Of a DNA stretch of 39,176 nucleotides, positions 29,878 to 37,224 are shown in pieces (the first letter of the stretch is position 1; every line of letters starts with the position of its first letter). The DNA is from Actinomycetes bacterium. Lineage in GTDB: Bacteria > Actinomycetota > Actinomycetes > Mycobacteriales > Mycobacteriaceae. The stretch lies in contig JAJYRZ010000002.1 in the NCBI GenBank assembly GCA_021793835.1, positions 1 to 39,176 on the forward strand. The letters run 5' to 3'. A program made the position numbers and the translations under genes. Under the pieces are notes generated by a model. It saw nothing but the letters and a program-made list of their open reading frames with translations. It did not search any database and had not been told where the DNA came from.

Positions 29878-31209
29878 ATGTCCTCCAGCCCCACCGTGTG
29901 CATCATCGGCGCCGGATGCTCCGGCTTCACCACTGCAAAGCGCCTGAAGGACCACGGCATCACCTACGACTGCTTCGAGCTGTCCGACGATGTCGGCGGC
30001 AACTGGTACTTCGACAACCCCAACGGGATGTCGGCCTGCTACGAATCGCTGCACATCGATACCTCGACCACCCGGCTGCAGTTCGAGGAGTTCCCGGCCG
30101 GCGAGGACTGGCCGCACTTTCCCCATCACACGGTGATCCACCAGTACTTCCGCGACTACGTCGATCATTTCGGCCTGCGCGAGACCATCACCTTCAACAC
30201 CGGAGTGGACAAGGCGACACGGACGGCCGACGGCCGCTGGCGGGTGACCCTGTCAACCGGCGAGGTACGCGAGTACGACGCGCTCGTGGTCGCCAACGGC
30301 CACCACTGGGATCCGCGCTACCCGGATTACCCCGGCACCTTCGACGGCGACGAACTGCACAGCCACCAGTACCGCAGCCCCTTCTCCCCGGTGGACATGC
30401 GCGGAAAGCGGGTCGTGGTGGTCGGCATGGGCAACTCCGCGCTCGACATCGCCTCGGAGGTCTCACACCGGTCGATCGCCGAGCATGTGTGGGTCGCGGC
30501 CCGGCGCGGAGTGTGGGTGCTGTCGAAATACCGCAACGGTAAACCGGCCGACAAGATGATGATGCCGCCGTGGATGCCCAAGAAGTTGGGTCTGGCCATC
30601 TCCCGGCGCGCGATCAAGAAGGGAATCGGCAGGATGTCGGACTACGGGCTGCCCGAGCCCGATCACGAGCCGCTGGCGGCGCATCCGTCGGTGAGCATCG
30701 ATTTCCTGGCCAAGTCCGCTTCCGGGGACCTGACGTGCGTGCCGAACATCGCCCGGCTCGACGGCGACGCGGTGGTGCTCACCGATGGTCGGCGGATCGA
30801 GGCCGATGCGATCGTCTACGCCACCGGATACAACATGAGCTTCCCGTTCTTCGACGACCCGGAACTGCTGCCCGACGCCGATCACCGGCTGCCGCTGTTC
30901 AAGCGGATGATCCGGCCCGGGATCGACAACCTGTACTTCGCCGGGCTGGCGCAGTCCTCTCCGACCATCGTCAATCTGGCCGAGCAACAGTCGAAGCTCA
31001 TCGCCGCGCACCTGACCGGCGAGTATGCACTACCGGCACCCGCGCAGATGGAGCAGATCATCACTGCCGACGAACGTAAACACCTCGGCCAGTACTACGA
31101 CGCGCCCCGGCACACCATCCAACTCGACCTGGCCCGGTACACCCGCGATCTGCACGCCGAGATCGAAGCCGGCAGTAAGCGTGCCTCCGTGCCGGCCGGT
31201 GCACGGTGA
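29878..31209 (+). CDS. Flavin-containing monooxygenase (class B, FMO/Baeyer-Villiger type)
   Basis: A 443-residue FAD and NADPH-dependent monooxygenase. The FAD-binding GxGxxG is at 11-16 (GAGCSG). The fingerprint FxGxxxHxxxY is exact at 155-165 (F155, G157, H161, Y165). The NADPH-binding Rossmann motif GMGNSALDIA begins at G183, and ATGY is at 315-318. Y rather than W at the end of the fingerprint places it with FMOs; strict type I Baeyer-Villiger enzymes have FxGxxxHxxxW. FMO-type enzymes in actinobacteria can still insert oxygen beside ketones. The ATG at 29878 has AGAGGTGGA upstream. The stop overlaps the serine hydrolase start (GTGA). With the following genes it suggests ketone oxidation to an ester or lactone. 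Confidence 0.9.
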   Translation: MSSSPTVCIIGAGCSGFTTAKRLKDHGITYDCFELSDDVGGNWYFDNPNGMSACYESLHIDTSTTRLQFEEFPAGEDWPHFPHHTVIHQYFRDYVDHFGLRETITFNTGVDKATRTADGRWRVTLSTGEVREYDALVVANGHHWDPRYPDYPGTFDGDELHSHQYRSPFSPVDMRGKRVVVVGMGNSALDIASEVSHRSIAEHVWVAARRGVWVLSKYRNGKPADKMMMPPWMPKKLGLAISRRAIKKGIGRMSDYGLPEPDHEPLAAHPSVSIDFLAKSASGDLTCVPNIARLDGDAVVLTDGRRIEADAIVYATGYNMSFPFFDDPELLPDADHRLPLFKRMIRPGIDNLYFAGLAQSSPTIVNLAEQQSKLIAAHLTGEYALPAPAQMEQIITADERKHLGQYYDAPRHTIQLDLARYTRDLHAEIEAGSKRASVPAGAR

Positions 31210-32348
31210 CCGGGCTACACGGCCACTGCGATCCCGCGTTCGCCCCGCTGCGCGACGAGCTCGACACGGCGCTCGGATCCGATGCGGAAACCGGGGTGTC
31301 GCTATCGGTCATCGTCGATGACACGGTGGTGGTGGACCTGTGGGGCGGGGTGGCCGACCCGGACTCCGGACGTGCGTGGACCGAGGACACCCTGGTCAAC
31401 ACCTATTCGCTGACCAAGACGATCACCGCGACCGCGGCCCTGATGCTGGTCGACCGCGGACTGCTCGACCTAGAGGCGCCGGTGGCCCGCTACTGGCCGG
31501 AATTCGCCGCAGCAGGCAAGGAGTTCGTGCTGGTCCGACATGTGCTCGGCCACACCTCCGGGGTGGCCGGTTGGCAGGACCGGATGACGATCGACGAGTT
31601 GCTCGACGTGCCCGCCGCGACCGCACGGCTGGCCACGCAGGCGCCGTGGTGGCCCCCGGGTGACGGATCGGGCTATCACGCGATCTGCTTCGGCAACCTG
31701 ATCGGCGAACTGATCCGCCGGATCGACGGGCGCACTCTCGGCGCCTTCATCGCCGAGGAGCTCGCCGCTCCGCTCGGCGCGGACTTCCATCTCGGCAGTG
31801 GCCCGGAGATCGACGAGCGCGTCGCCCCGATGATCCCGCCGCCGCCGTCGGGGGTGGACTATGCGGCTCTGGAGCCGGACAGCGCGCTGGTCAAGGCGCT
31901 GGCCAATCCGGTGATCCCACCCACGCTGTGCACCGAGCGCCGCTATCTGGCGGCCGAGCTGGGCGGGATGAACGGCCAGTCGAACGCCCGCGGCATCGCT
32001 CGGCTGGGCCGTCTGATCTCCCATGGCGGCACAGCCGACGGGCACCGCGTGCTGTCCCCGGCCACGATCGAGAAGATCTTCGACGTCCAGGCCGACGGGG
32101 TGGACCGGGTGCTCGGCGCACCACTGCGGTTCGGGCTGGGCTTCGCACTACCGAGTCCGCAGGCGATGCCGGCCGTGCCCGGTGGGCGTGTGTGCTGGTG
32201 GACCGGGTTCGGCGGATCGTTGGTGGTCAACGATCTGGATCGGCGGATGACCTTCGCCTACGTGATGAACCGCATGGACGCGCGCCTGGTCGGCGCCCCG
32301 CGGTCGGCCGGCTACCTCGCCACCGCCTACCGGTGCGTGAACCGATGA
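31206..32348 (+). CDS. Beta-lactamase-fold serine hydrolase (family VIII esterase-like)
   Basis: A 380-residue protein of the class C beta-lactamase/esterase EstB group. The SxxK motif is S68-K71 in YSLTKTIT; Y157 in GYHAICFGN is the likely general base of the YxN-like motif; VDLWGGVADP and HTSGVAGW are typical of the family. There is no signal peptide, so it acts in the cytoplasm and is not a beta-lactam resistance enzyme by location. The stop overlaps the alcohol dehydrogenase ATG (ATGA) and its own GTG overlaps the monooxygenase stop. An ester or lactone produced by the monooxygenase is the obvious substrate. The specificity cannot be read from sequence. Confidence 0.88.
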   Translation: MTGLHGHCDPAFAPLRDELDTALGSDAETGVSLSVIVDDTVVVDLWGGVADPDSGRAWTEDTLVNTYSLTKTITATAALMLVDRGLLDLEAPVARYWPEFAAAGKEFVLVRHVLGHTSGVAGWQDRMTIDELLDVPAATARLATQAPWWPPGDGSGYHAICFGNLIGELIRRIDGRTLGAFIAEELAAPLGADFHLGSGPEIDERVAPMIPPPPSGVDYAALEPDSALVKALANPVIPPTLCTERRYLAAELGGMNGQSNARGIARLGRLISHGGTADGHRVLSPATIEKIFDVQADGVDRVLGAPLRFGLGFALPSPQAMPAVPGGRVCWWTGFGGSLVVNDLDRRMTFAYVMNRMDARLVGAPRSAGYLATAYRCVNR

Positions 32349-33388
32349 CGCCGCCGGGGACGATGCGCGCCGTACAGGTCACGGCGCCGGGGCGGGTCGA
32401 GCTGCGCCGGGTGCCGGTACCCGAGCCCGGGCCGGGCGAGGTGCTGGTGGAAGTCGCCGCGGCCGGGGTGTGCCATTCGGATCTGCACCTATGGCATTCC
32501 CCGCGCATCCGGTCAGAACCGTTGACACTCGGCCACGAGATCGCCGGCACGATCGTCGGCGGCGACGGTGCGCCGGGCACGGCGGGCGTGGTGTATCTGT
32601 GCTTCTCCTGCGGGCGATGCGGGCGCTGCGCGCAGGGCCGTGAGAACCTCTGCCGGGAGGCCGGGCGTGCGGCGATGCCGCCGGCTCCCGGGCTCGGTCC
32701 GGCCGGCGGGATGGCGGACTACGTCACCGTGCCGGGCCGCGCCTTCGTGTCCACCGATATCGATCCGGTGCGCGCCGCCCCGCTGGCCGATGCCGGGCTG
32801 ACAAGTCAGCACGCGATCGACACCGCGCGCGAACATCTGGTGCCCGGCGCCACCGCCGTGGTGCTGGGGGTCGGCGGGCTCGGCCATGTCGGACTGCAGA
32901 TCCTGCGCGCCCTGGCCCCGGTCCGTGTGGTCGCGGTCGACACCGATCCCGATGCGCGCGCACTGGCCGCCCGGCTCGGCGCGGACCAGGTGCTCGACGG
33001 TCGCGACGTCGAGGCGGTAGTCGCGCGGATCCTCGCGGCCACCGACGGGCTGGGTGCCGAGGCGGTATTCGATTTCGTCGGCCTCCAGCAGACCGCTGAG
33101 ATCGCGGTGCGCACGGTCGCCCCGGGCGGAGCGTACCGGATGGTCGGTCTCGGTGGCGGCGATCCCGGTCTGGCTGCGGACGGCGCGCTGGGCGACCGGT
33201 GGCCGTGGGGCGCCTCGGTGCTCAAGACCTACGCCGGCACCCGCGCCGACCTGCACACGGTGCTCACCTTGGCCCGGCAGGACCTGCTGGCCGTACACAC
33301 CGAGACCTTCCCACTCGGTGAAGGCCCCGAGGTGCTCTCCCACCTGGCGGACGGCAACATCACCGGTCGGGCGGTGCTACTTCCGTGA
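32345..33388 (+). CDS. Zinc-dependent NAD(P) alcohol dehydrogenase (MDR family)
   Basis: A 347-residue medium-chain dehydrogenase. Catalytic zinc ligands C43 (GVCHSDLH) and H64 with E65 (GHE) are present. The structural zinc tetrad is C89, C92, C95 and C103, with an extra C86 just ahead. The nucleotide-binding motif VLGVGGLGHVGLQ is followed by VVAVDTDPDA, where the acidic residue after the second strand favours NAD over NADP. The ATG at 32345 overlaps the previous stop (ATGA), so I prefer it to the ATG six codons later. It probably oxidises an alcohol to the ketone that the monooxygenase uses, or handles the alcohol released by the hydrolase. Confidence 0.93.
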   Translation: MTPPGTMRAVQVTAPGRVELRRVPVPEPGPGEVLVEVAAAGVCHSDLHLWHSPRIRSEPLTLGHEIAGTIVGGDGAPGTAGVVYLCFSCGRCGRCAQGRENLCREAGRAAMPPAPGLGPAGGMADYVTVPGRAFVSTDIDPVRAAPLADAGLTSQHAIDTAREHLVPGATAVVLGVGGLGHVGLQILRALAPVRVVAVDTDPDARALAARLGADQVLDGRDVEAVVARILAATDGLGAEAVFDFVGLQQTAEIAVRTVAPGGAYRMVGLGGGDPGLAADGALGDRWPWGASVLKTYAGTRADLHTVLTLARQDLLAVHTETFPLGEGPEVLSHLADGNITGRAVLLP

Positions 33389-34164
33389 CCGCACACGATT
33401 TCACCGATCGCACCGCAGTGGTCACCGGCGCGGCCTCCGGCATCGGAGCGGCGGTCACCGCCCGGCTGCTCGCCGCGGGAGCTCAGGTCGTCGGCATCGA
33501 CCGTGACGGCGACGGACTGTCGGCGCTGGCCACGACCCTCGGGCCGCACGCGGCACGGCTGCGCACCGCGATCGCCGACGTCACCGATGACGAACAGCTC
33601 GGGTCGGTGATCGCCGAGGCGTTCGAGGTTCAAGGCCGGATCGACGCCGGTTTCCTCGTCGCCGGCGGTGCCCGCAACGCTCCGCTCGATGCGTTGACCC
33701 GGGCCGACTGGGAGTACACGATCAGCACGAGCCTGACCTCGGTGTTCCTCGGTACCCGGCATCTGGCGACGGTGATGGGCGATCGCGGCGGTGCGATCGT
33801 CGCCGTGGCCTCGCTCAACGCCCGGATGCCGATGTCCACCGGGGCTGCATACGCCACGGCCAAGGCCGGGGTGGAGATGTTCACCCGCAACGCGGCCCTC
33901 GAGCTTGCGCCCGCGGGCATCCGGGTCAACGCGGTGCTCCCCGGACTCATCGACACCCCGCTGGTCACCGCGATCACCGACGATCCGGCACGTCGCCGCG
34001 CCTTCACCGATCGGATCCCGCTCGGTGAAGTCGGCGCGGCCGATCAGGTGGCCGGTCCGTGCCTGTATCTGGCCTCCGATGACGCCGCCTACATCACGGG
34101 CGCCTCGCTACTCGTCGACGGCGGGTGGTCGACCGCCGGCTATCCGGATCTACGCACGATCTGA
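33385..34164 (+). CDS. Short-chain dehydrogenase/reductase (SDR family)
   Basis: A 259-residue classical SDR. The cofactor motif TGAASGIG is at 14-21; an acidic D follows in VVGIDRDGDG, favouring NAD. Catalytic Ser143 (VASLNA), Tyr156 and Lys160 (YATAK) are in place. The usual NNAG motif reads VAGG, a mild deviation. The C-terminus ends with LLVDGGWSTAGYPDLRTI, like actinobacterial alcohol and steroid-type SDRs. The GTG at 33385 overlaps the previous stop. It is the last gene of the four-gene operon and stops 18 bases before the convergent DsbA-family gene. A second dehydrogenase of a different fold in one operon suggests two alcohol or hydroxy intermediates. Confidence 0.93.
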   Translation: MTAHDFTDRTAVVTGAASGIGAAVTARLLAAGAQVVGIDRDGDGLSALATTLGPHAARLRTAIADVTDDEQLGSVIAEAFEVQGRIDAGFLVAGGARNAPLDALTRADWEYTISTSLTSVFLGTRHLATVMGDRGGAIVAVASLNARMPMSTGAAYATAKAGVEMFTRNAALELAPAGIRVNAVLPGLIDTPLVTAITDDPARRRAFTDRIPLGEVGAADQVAGPCLYLASDDAAYITGASLLVDGGWSTAGYPDLRTI

Positions 34165-34182
34165 CCGTTCGACCGGTCTGGT

Positions 34183-34890
34183 TCACTGCTCAGCCGGCGA
34201 GTCCAGTGCGGTGTCCAGCAGCCGGGTGAGCGTCTCGCCCGCCTGGGCGCCGGAGACGGCCAGGCGCCGGTCGGCGACGAAGAACGGCACCCCGCGCACC
34301 CCGATGCGCGCGGCCAGTGCCTCATCGGAGGTCACCGCCGCACCTTCCGGCCCGTCTTTCGGGGCGGCCAGCAGTGCGCGCACCGCCTCCTCCCCGATCC
34401 CGGCCTCGGCGCCGACGCCCACCAACACCTCCGGATCGTCGACGGCCAGTCCGCGGGTGAACCGGGCGTGGAACAGCGCGGTGAGCACCGCGGCGCCGCG
34501 GGCGGTGTCGGGCCCGGCCAGCTGCACCAGCCGGTGGGCATCGAAGGTGTTGGCCGAGATCGTCCGGCCGAAGTCCAGGGTCAGCCCGTCTTCGGCGCCG
34601 ACCGCGGACACCTGGTCGAACATCTGGCGCACCCGGTCCTTCGGCATGTCCTTCGACTCGGCGAGCGCCTCGAGTTCACTGCGTCCGGCCCCGACCGGGG
34701 TGTGCGGGTCGAGTTCGTAGGCGCGCCAGTGCACGGTGACCTGTCCGGCCCGGTCGTAGTCGGCCAGCGCGCGGTGCAGGCGGGTGGCGCCGATGTAGCA
34801 CCAGGGGCAGGCGATGTCGGTCCACACGTCGAGCACCGTGTGACGGTCACCGGTCTGCGCCGGCCCGGTGGGGTCCTGGTCTGCGGTCAC
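34183..34890 (-). CDS. DsbA family oxidoreductase (FrnE-like)
   Basis: A 235-residue thioredoxin-fold protein. The active site is CPWC (C28 and C31) within VWTDIACPWCYIGATRL; the helical insert holds KDRVRQMFDQVSAVGAEDGL and FDAHRLVQLA; the late GVRGVPFFVADRRLAVSGAQ holds the cis-proline. There is no signal peptide, which fits cytosolic FrnE-like members. The GTG at 34888-34890 follows AGGAGG about 9 bases upstream. It sits 61 bases after the cis-prenyltransferase on the same strand and is likely co-transcribed. The substrate is unknown. It converges on the SDR gene. Confidence 0.92.
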   Translation of the reverse strand: MTADQDPTGPAQTGDRHTVLDVWTDIACPWCYIGATRLHRALADYDRAGQVTVHWRAYELDPHTPVGAGRSELEALAESKDMPKDRVRQMFDQVSAVGAEDGLTLDFGRTISANTFDAHRLVQLAGPDTARGAAVLTALFHARFTRGLAVDDPEVLVGVGAEAGIGEEAVRALLAAPKDGPEGAAVTSDEALAARIGVRGVPFFVADRRLAVSGAQAGETLTRLLDTALDSPAEQ

Positions 34891-34951
34891 CGTCTTCTCG
34901 CCTCCTGGAAGGAAATGCTGCTCCGCCCGGGCGTCGGCCGGGCGGGATCGA

Positions 34952-35713
34952 TCACCGGCCGAAGCGTCGGCGCCGGGTGCCGTAGTCGCGCAGGGCGCGC
35001 AGCAGGTCCACCCGCCGGAACTCCGGCCAGTACGTCTCGGCGAACCAGATCTCCGAGTAGGCCGACTGCCACAGCAGGAAGCCCGACAGGCGCTGTTCGC
35101 CGGAGGTGCGGATCACCAGGTCCGGATCGGGCTGGCCCGAGGTGTACAGGTGGGCGCCGATCCCCTCGGCGGTGACCGCCTCGATCAGCTCGGCGGGCGA
35201 GTCGCCGGCCGCGACGCGTTCGGTGAGCAGGTCGCGCACCGCGAAGGTGATCTCCTGACGGCCCCCGTAACCGACGGCCACGTTGACCTGAGTGCCGCCG
35301 CAGCCGTGGGTGCGTGCGGAGGCCGCGCGCAGCCGGTCGGCGTTGGCCTCGGGCAGCAGTTCCAGGGCGCCGACGATCTTCACCCGCCAGTCCTTCTCGG
35401 GCGCGGACAGCTCGTCGACCACGTCGGTGATGATCTCCAGCAGCACGTCCAGTTCGCTGGCGTCGCGCGAGAGGTTCTCGGTCGACAGCAGGTAGACGGT
35501 GACCATCTCCACCCCGGCCTCGTCGCACCACTGCACCAGCTCGGCGATCTTGCGCGCCCCGACCCGGTGACCGTGGGTGACGTCGGTGAAACCGTTCTCC
35601 CGCGCCCACCGCCGGTTGCCGTCGCACACCACCGCCACGTGGCGGGGCCGGCGGCCCGCATCGATCGCCCGGGTCAGACGACGCTCGTAGAGCCGATACA
35701 GCGGATTGCGCAC
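34952..35713 (-). CDS. Short-chain cis-prenyltransferase ((2Z,6E)-farnesyl diphosphate synthase, Rv1086-like)
   Basis: A 253-residue UppS-family enzyme. The catalytic Asp is D31 in VVCDGNRRWAREN; TVYLLSTENLSRD, QVNVAVGYGGRQE and PDLVIRTSGEQRLSGFLLWQ are conserved. Alignment from memory with M. tuberculosis Rv1086, which makes omega,E,Z-farnesyl diphosphate for decaprenyl phosphate and cell-wall synthesis, is close, including the LYTSGQPDPDLV stretch. The GTG at 35711-35713 is used; GAGGGACGGGGAC upstream provides a weak ribosome site. A TAGGAT on the minus strand at 35767-35772 could be its -10 element. It uses the IPP produced through ispH at 11238-12221. The DsbA-like gene follows. Confidence 0.92.
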   Translation of the reverse strand: MRNPLYRLYERRLTRAIDAGRRPRHVAVVCDGNRRWARENGFTDVTHGHRVGARKIAELVQWCDEAGVEMVTVYLLSTENLSRDASELDVLLEIITDVVDELSAPEKDWRVKIVGALELLPEANADRLRAASARTHGCGGTQVNVAVGYGGRQEITFAVRDLLTERVAAGDSPAELIEAVTAEGIGAHLYTSGQPDPDLVIRTSGEQRLSGFLLWQSAYSEIWFAETYWPEFRRVDLLRALRDYGTRRRRFGR

Positions 35714-35822
35714 GACGTCCCCGTCCCTCTCCCCGCTTGCGTCGCGGCCCGGTCTTCTCTCCGGTGATCCTACGCCCGCGCCCGCGCGTCGCCCCGATCA
35801 GACGTCCACTGCCGGGCGGTGC

Positions 35823-35828
35823 TATCGT
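35823..35828 (+). promoter_or_regulatory. -10 element of the aroG leader transcript
   Basis: TATCGT is followed by 7 bases and GTG-ATG at 35836-35841, so the leader peptide message would be nearly leaderless. A -35 is not clear (TCAGAC near 35798 is weak). Confidence 0.45.
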
Positions 35829-35838
35829 GGCTCCCGTG

Positions 35839-35904
35839 ATGCAGATCCGCGCGTATTGGCGTTTTACCACGGCTCCGGATGGGGCCGTCGGTAGCTTGCG
35901 CTGA
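35839..35904 (+). CDS. aroG leader peptide (putative, 21 codons)
   Basis: A 21-residue ORF from the ATG at 35839 to TGA at 35902-35904; the GTG just before it is in the same frame and may be used. The core reads A-Y-W-R-F (codons TAT, TGG, CGT, TTT at 35854-35865), three aromatic amino acids in four residues. The product of the downstream gene feeds synthesis of all three. The ORF overlaps the first arm of a hairpin and is followed by a terminator. This is the layout of a leader peptide for ribosome-mediated attenuation. It is too short to be found by homology and the call rests on its composition and position. Confidence 0.68.
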   Translation: MQIRAYWRFTTAPDGAVGSLR

Positions 35905-35924
35905 TCGACGATTCATCCGGAGCC
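35871..35924 (+). promoter_or_regulatory. Long hairpin within the aroG leader
   Basis: GGCTCCGGATG (35871-35881) pairs perfectly with CATCCGGAGCC (35914-35924). Inside, CGTCG pairs with CGACG and AGC with GCT around a TTGC loop. The first arm lies within the leader peptide, five bases after its Phe codon, so a ribosome stalled at Tyr/Trp/Phe codons would cover or melt it. I could not find a convincing alternative partner (antiterminator) for the second arm by eye. Confidence 0.6.
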
Positions 35925-35926
35925 TG

Positions 35927-35960
35927 GGGCAGAGACCATTCGTCTCTGCCCTTCGTCGTT
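35927..35960 (+). terminator. Attenuator terminator upstream of aroG
   Basis: GGGCAGAGAC (35927-35936) pairs with GTCTCTGCCC (35942-35951) over a 5-base loop, followed by TTCGTCGTT. It stands 75 bases before the aroG GTG and directly follows the leader hairpin, so it could stop transcription before aroG when the leader is fully translated. Confidence 0.7.
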
Positions 35961-36026
35961 ACCGACGGGCTTCACGAATCGCACAGGCCGGGCCCGTCAC
36001 CGACAACACTCGGAAAGGGACACCCC

Positions 36027-37109
36027 GTGTCGAACACCTCCACCGTGACCGCCTCTTCGACGGTCGACCGCAACGTCGCACAGATCTCCGCACTGCCCAC
36101 CCCGGCCGAGATGCTGGCCGAGCTGCCGCTGGGCGACCGGCGCGCAGCCCTGGTCGAGCGCAGCCGCGAGGAGGTCGCCCGCATCCTCGACGGCACCGAC
36201 GACCGCATGCTGGTCGTGGTCGGGCCCTGCTCGGTGCACGACACCGAGGCCGCCATGGACTACGCCCGGCGGCTGGCGAAGGTCGCCGAGGCCGTGCGCG
36301 AGGACGTGCTGGTGGTCATGCGCGTGTACTTCGAGAAGCCCCGCACCACCGTCGGTTGGAAGGGTCTGATCAACGATCCGGACCTCGATGAGAGCTTCGA
36401 CGTCCCGCGCGGGCTGCGACTGGCGCGCCGGCTGCTGCTCGACGTACTCGACCTCGGGCTGCCGGTGGGCTGCGAGTTCCTCGAGCCGATCAGCCCGCAG
36501 TACATCGCCGACACCGTCTCCTGGGGCGCGATCGGCGCCCGGACGACCGAGTCGCAGGTGCACCGTCAGCTCGCCTCGGGCCTGTCGATGCCGATCGGTT
36601 TCAAGAACGCCACCGACGGCAACGTGCAGGTCGCGATCGACGGGTGTGGCGCCGCGGCCGCCCCGCACGTGTTCTTCGGCTCCGACGTCGACGGCAACAC
36701 CGCGGTGGTGCGCACCCGCGGCAACGCCGATGCGCACCTGATCCTGCGCGGCGGCCGGGCCGGGTCGAACTACGCGGCCGACGACATCGCGGCGGCCCGC
36801 GAGAAGCTGGCCGAGGCCGGTCTGCCGGATCTGCTGATGGTCGACGCCAGCCACGCCAACTCGGGCAAGAGCCATGTGCGTCAGGCCGAGGTCGCCCACG
36901 AGATCGCCGACCGGGTCGCCGCCGGTGAGGCCGGGATCGCCGCGCTGATGGTCGAGAGTTTCCTCGAGGCCGGCAACCAGTCCCTGGATGCCGAGCCGCT
37001 GGTGTACGGCAAGTCGGTCACCGATGCGTGCATCGACTGGACCACCACCGATGCGCTGCTCACCCGCCTGGCCGAGGCGGTGCGCGCCGGCCGCGCGGTG
37101 CGCAACTAG
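36027..37109 (+). CDS. aroG: 3-deoxy-7-phosphoheptulonate (DAHP) synthase, type I
   Basis: This enzyme condenses PEP and erythrose 4-phosphate in the first step of the shikimate pathway. The protein has 360 residues and type I-alpha features: VVVGPCSVHD, RVYFEKPRTTVGWKGLINDP, GARTTESQVHRQLASGLSMPIGFKNATDGN and MVDASHANSGKS. The GTG at 36027 follows GGAAAGGGA with 6 bases between; the 313-base upstream gap holds a promoter, a leader peptide, a hairpin and a terminator. M. tuberculosis, from memory, has only a type II enzyme, so this organism may carry an additional, attenuated isozyme. The stop is TAG. Symbol aroG is used for the family; a paralog may carry aroF. Confidence 0.95.
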   Translation: MSNTSTVTASSTVDRNVAQISALPTPAEMLAELPLGDRRAALVERSREEVARILDGTDDRMLVVVGPCSVHDTEAAMDYARRLAKVAEAVREDVLVVMRVYFEKPRTTVGWKGLINDPDLDESFDVPRGLRLARRLLLDVLDLGLPVGCEFLEPISPQYIADTVSWGAIGARTTESQVHRQLASGLSMPIGFKNATDGNVQVAIDGCGAAAAPHVFFGSDVDGNTAVVRTRGNADAHLILRGGRAGSNYAADDIAAAREKLAEAGLPDLLMVDASHANSGKSHVRQAEVAHEIADRVAAGEAGIAALMVESFLEAGNQSLDAEPLVYGKSVTDACIDWTTTDALLTRLAEAVRAGRAVRN

Positions 37110-37126
37110 GCAGGCCCTGCACAGCG

Positions 37127-37163
37127 CTGCGCCCCGTCGACCCATCCGGTCGGCGGGGCGCAG
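37127..37163. terminator. Strong bidirectional terminator after aroG
   Basis: A 16-bp stem with one G-T pair (37127-37142 with 37148-37163) and a CATCC loop, beginning 17 bases after the aroG stop. It lies between the convergent aroG and the thioredoxin-domain gene. Confidence 0.72.
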
Positions 37164-37224
37164 TCCTCGTCACCGTAGGTGCCTCGGCAGTGCCCACGGC
37201 TCCCGGGCCCGGCCGGGACTCGGA

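Noticed and set aside
29878-31209. Strict type I Baeyer-Villiger monooxygenase
   Set aside because: The fingerprint ends in Y165, not W, and the length of 443 fits FMOs; I keep the broader class B call.
31206-32348. Beta-lactam resistance gene
   Set aside because: No signal peptide and it is embedded in a catabolic operon; the fold is shared by esterases.
34165-34182. Short GACCG/CGGTC hairpin between the SDR and DsbA-family genes
   Set aside because: The stem is only 5 bp and overlaps coding ends, too weak to call a terminator.
35823-36026. T-box riboswitch before aroG
   Set aside because: I see no conserved T-box sequence or specifier loop; the leader ORF with aromatic codons explains the layout better.
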